Assembly (NCBI GenBank): GCA_022605955.1
Contig: JAKCOZ010000014.1
Span: 11,786,001 to 11,850,000 of the forward strand
Reading direction: 5' to 3'
Source: Rallus limicola
Lineage: Eukaryota; Chordata; Aves; Gruiformes; Rallidae
DNA: 64,000 nt
Each line of letters begins with the position of its first letter. The stretch's first letter is position 1. This document shows, one piece after another, positions 62,819-64,000 of this stretch. A program made the position numbers and the translations under genes. Under the pieces are notes generated by a model that did no database searches, was not told the origin of the DNA, and saw only the letters and a list, made by a program, of their open reading frames with translations.

Positions 62819-64000
62819 TTTTAGTCATAGTTTCACCTTTTTTTGAACTGTTTAGCACCAACATACTGTGAACTTTAATTTTTAGTTTCATCTGAAAATA
62901 AAATGTTAGGTTTGATAAAAGAATTAACTCCCTTTCTCTCCCCTGATGCCCCTGCTGTCAAGAACAAGTTCGCCCTTACTGCAAAGAGCGGGGGGGGGGA
63001 AAGCAGGTCTCTGATCACAGCTGCTACATTGAGAAATTGTCTTTTGTGTTTGTATTTCTATTTGTAACACCATTACTATCACCTAGCAATTACTCTGTTT
63101 CCCTTCATGTTAATCAAACACATATTGTCATGTATGTATTGAATTTATTGGATTGCCTTCTCTCTCAAGTAGTACTGCTCTGTGGTTGTGATAGTATGAA
63201 AAGAGCCTTTTTTTAATCCCTCTGTCAAGGCTAATATAAGCCTTGTTAAAAGAATGAGGAAAGAAGAGTAAGGCTGGTCTTCCTGTATTAGAAATGTTAA
63301 AATCCAGTCTCTTACTGAACAAGGGGAGAAGGGATTTCCGAAGTCATAGCACATCCATGGTGGAAAAGACTGTGTCAGCACCTCCCTTTATGCAAAAGGT
63401 TTTCTACTCTAGCATCTCACAGATAAAATACTATCGTACCAGCACAGAAAAGAAGAGGTAGCAATGGAGTCCTAAACCATTAATGGCTTTCTAGCCATTC
63501 ATTACTGTACTTAGAAATACTCGGTGACATATGGCATGCTACAGGATATAAGTGTCTGAGGATCTCAGTAAAACCGATTTTCAACAAGCAGACATTTGTG
63601 TTCTTCAGAACCTTTGGTTTGCCCTGCTCGGGGTGAGCTGCTGGAAGGTTAGGGAGAACCCAGAATTAGACAAAGCGTGTTTGAGAAAGCGCTGGTTTCA
63701 CTTGGCACAGTGATTTTTATTCCCTTTACAAAAGTAGTACCACAATACAAACAGTATCAAAGGATGAATTGATGTGACCTTGTTCTAGAAATCAGTGTAG
63801 CAAAGTGCTGGAAATCTTTACTTTTGTGAGTCTCTTCATGTATTTGGCTTTTTTAGTTACACCACGTGCCTTGGTTTAGCAATAATACAGGAATATATTT
63901 TCATTTTGAAGTACACACAAGATCAAGAAAATCAACCTAATTCCTAATTTATTCAGTGTGGTCTTTGATGTGATGCAGTTTTATTAAGGCTGAGCTGGAA

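Larger units (their letters stand above)
28066..64000 (+). other. UBE2E1: UBE2E1 gene, 5' part (promoter-proximal exons and start of a large intron)
   Basis: The gene runs off the right edge. Seen here are a probable non-coding first exon, the first coding exon and a 51-nt second coding exon, all on the + strand with GT/AG boundaries. The joined product begins MSDDDSRAST and continues through KRIQKELADI to DPPPNC, which matches the N-terminus of UBE2E1 rather than UBE2E2 or UBE2E3, whose tails differ. UBE2E1 is a class III E2 that accepts ubiquitin from E1 and passes it to substrates with RING-type E3 ligases. The conserved core, with the catalytic Cys, lies on exons outside this window. In human the order on chromosome 3 is UBE2E2, UBE2E1, NKIRAS1, RPL15 (from memory), so the left flank may be the UBE2E2-UBE2E1 intergenic region. 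The exact start of transcription is inferred. Confidence 0.93.
31856..64000 (+). other. UBE2E1: UBE2E1 large intron (open at the right edge)
   Basis: The intron begins GTTGGT. I looked for the next UBC exon (SAGPKGDNIYEWRST and onward) and did not find it, so this intron is at least 32 kb. The many small open frames have no family resemblance and behave as chance frames. Recognised content is listed separately: two decayed repeats, microsatellites and several inverted repeats. The rest is AT-rich, with no gene or RNA I can support. Confidence 0.85.

Noticed and set aside
1..64000. tRNA, rRNA, CRISPR array, prokaryotic or viral gene clusters
   Set aside because: No tRNA boxes, rRNA cores, regular direct repeats with spacers, or dense coding were seen in the window.

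Overview
This is a vertebrate nuclear segment, most likely from a sauropsid. A bird is the best guess, but a turtle or crocodilian cannot be excluded. The reasons are decayed CR1-type LINE fragments with sauropsid-like 3' ends, MIR-like SINE relics, no Alu or L1 sequence, long AT-rich non-coding stretches and one CpG-island promoter. All homology calls come from recognising the sequence by eye; no alignment was run.

One protein-coding gene is supported: the 5' part of UBE2E1 (UbcH6 class ubiquitin-conjugating enzyme E2), on the + strand. About 26 kb of intergenic DNA comes first. It holds a CR1 relic interrupted by a long AAAGG/CCTTT microsatellite (about 900-1995), other CR1, MIR-like and unclassified ancient repeats, and a small isolated CpG-rich patch (13525-13690). 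A CpG-rich domain with two cores follows (about 26.1-26.9 kb and 27.8-28.65 kb), with an ETS-type site and a probable non-coding first exon ending at 28142. The first coding exon (coding 29536-29687, residues 1 to 51) carries the family's Ser-rich and Lys-rich N-terminal tail. A 2.1 kb intron separates it from a 51-nt exon (31805-31855), which starts the UBC fold. After that the window is intron to its end (more than 32 kb); the exons for the rest of the UBC fold, including the active-site cysteine, lie beyond 64000.

The two coding exons join in frame (split Arg51; the second split codon continues in the next exon). The 51-nt exon is a multiple of three with the same phase on both sides, so skipping it keeps the frame. 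No operon-like system, CRISPR array, tRNA, rRNA or intact mobile element was seen, and I found no convincing new biological system. The most useful leads are promoter architecture, the cassette exon with a nearby G15 tract, the pentanucleotide expansion inside a CR1, and several clean inverted repeats, one of which sits in a possible conserved intronic element near 57.2 kb.
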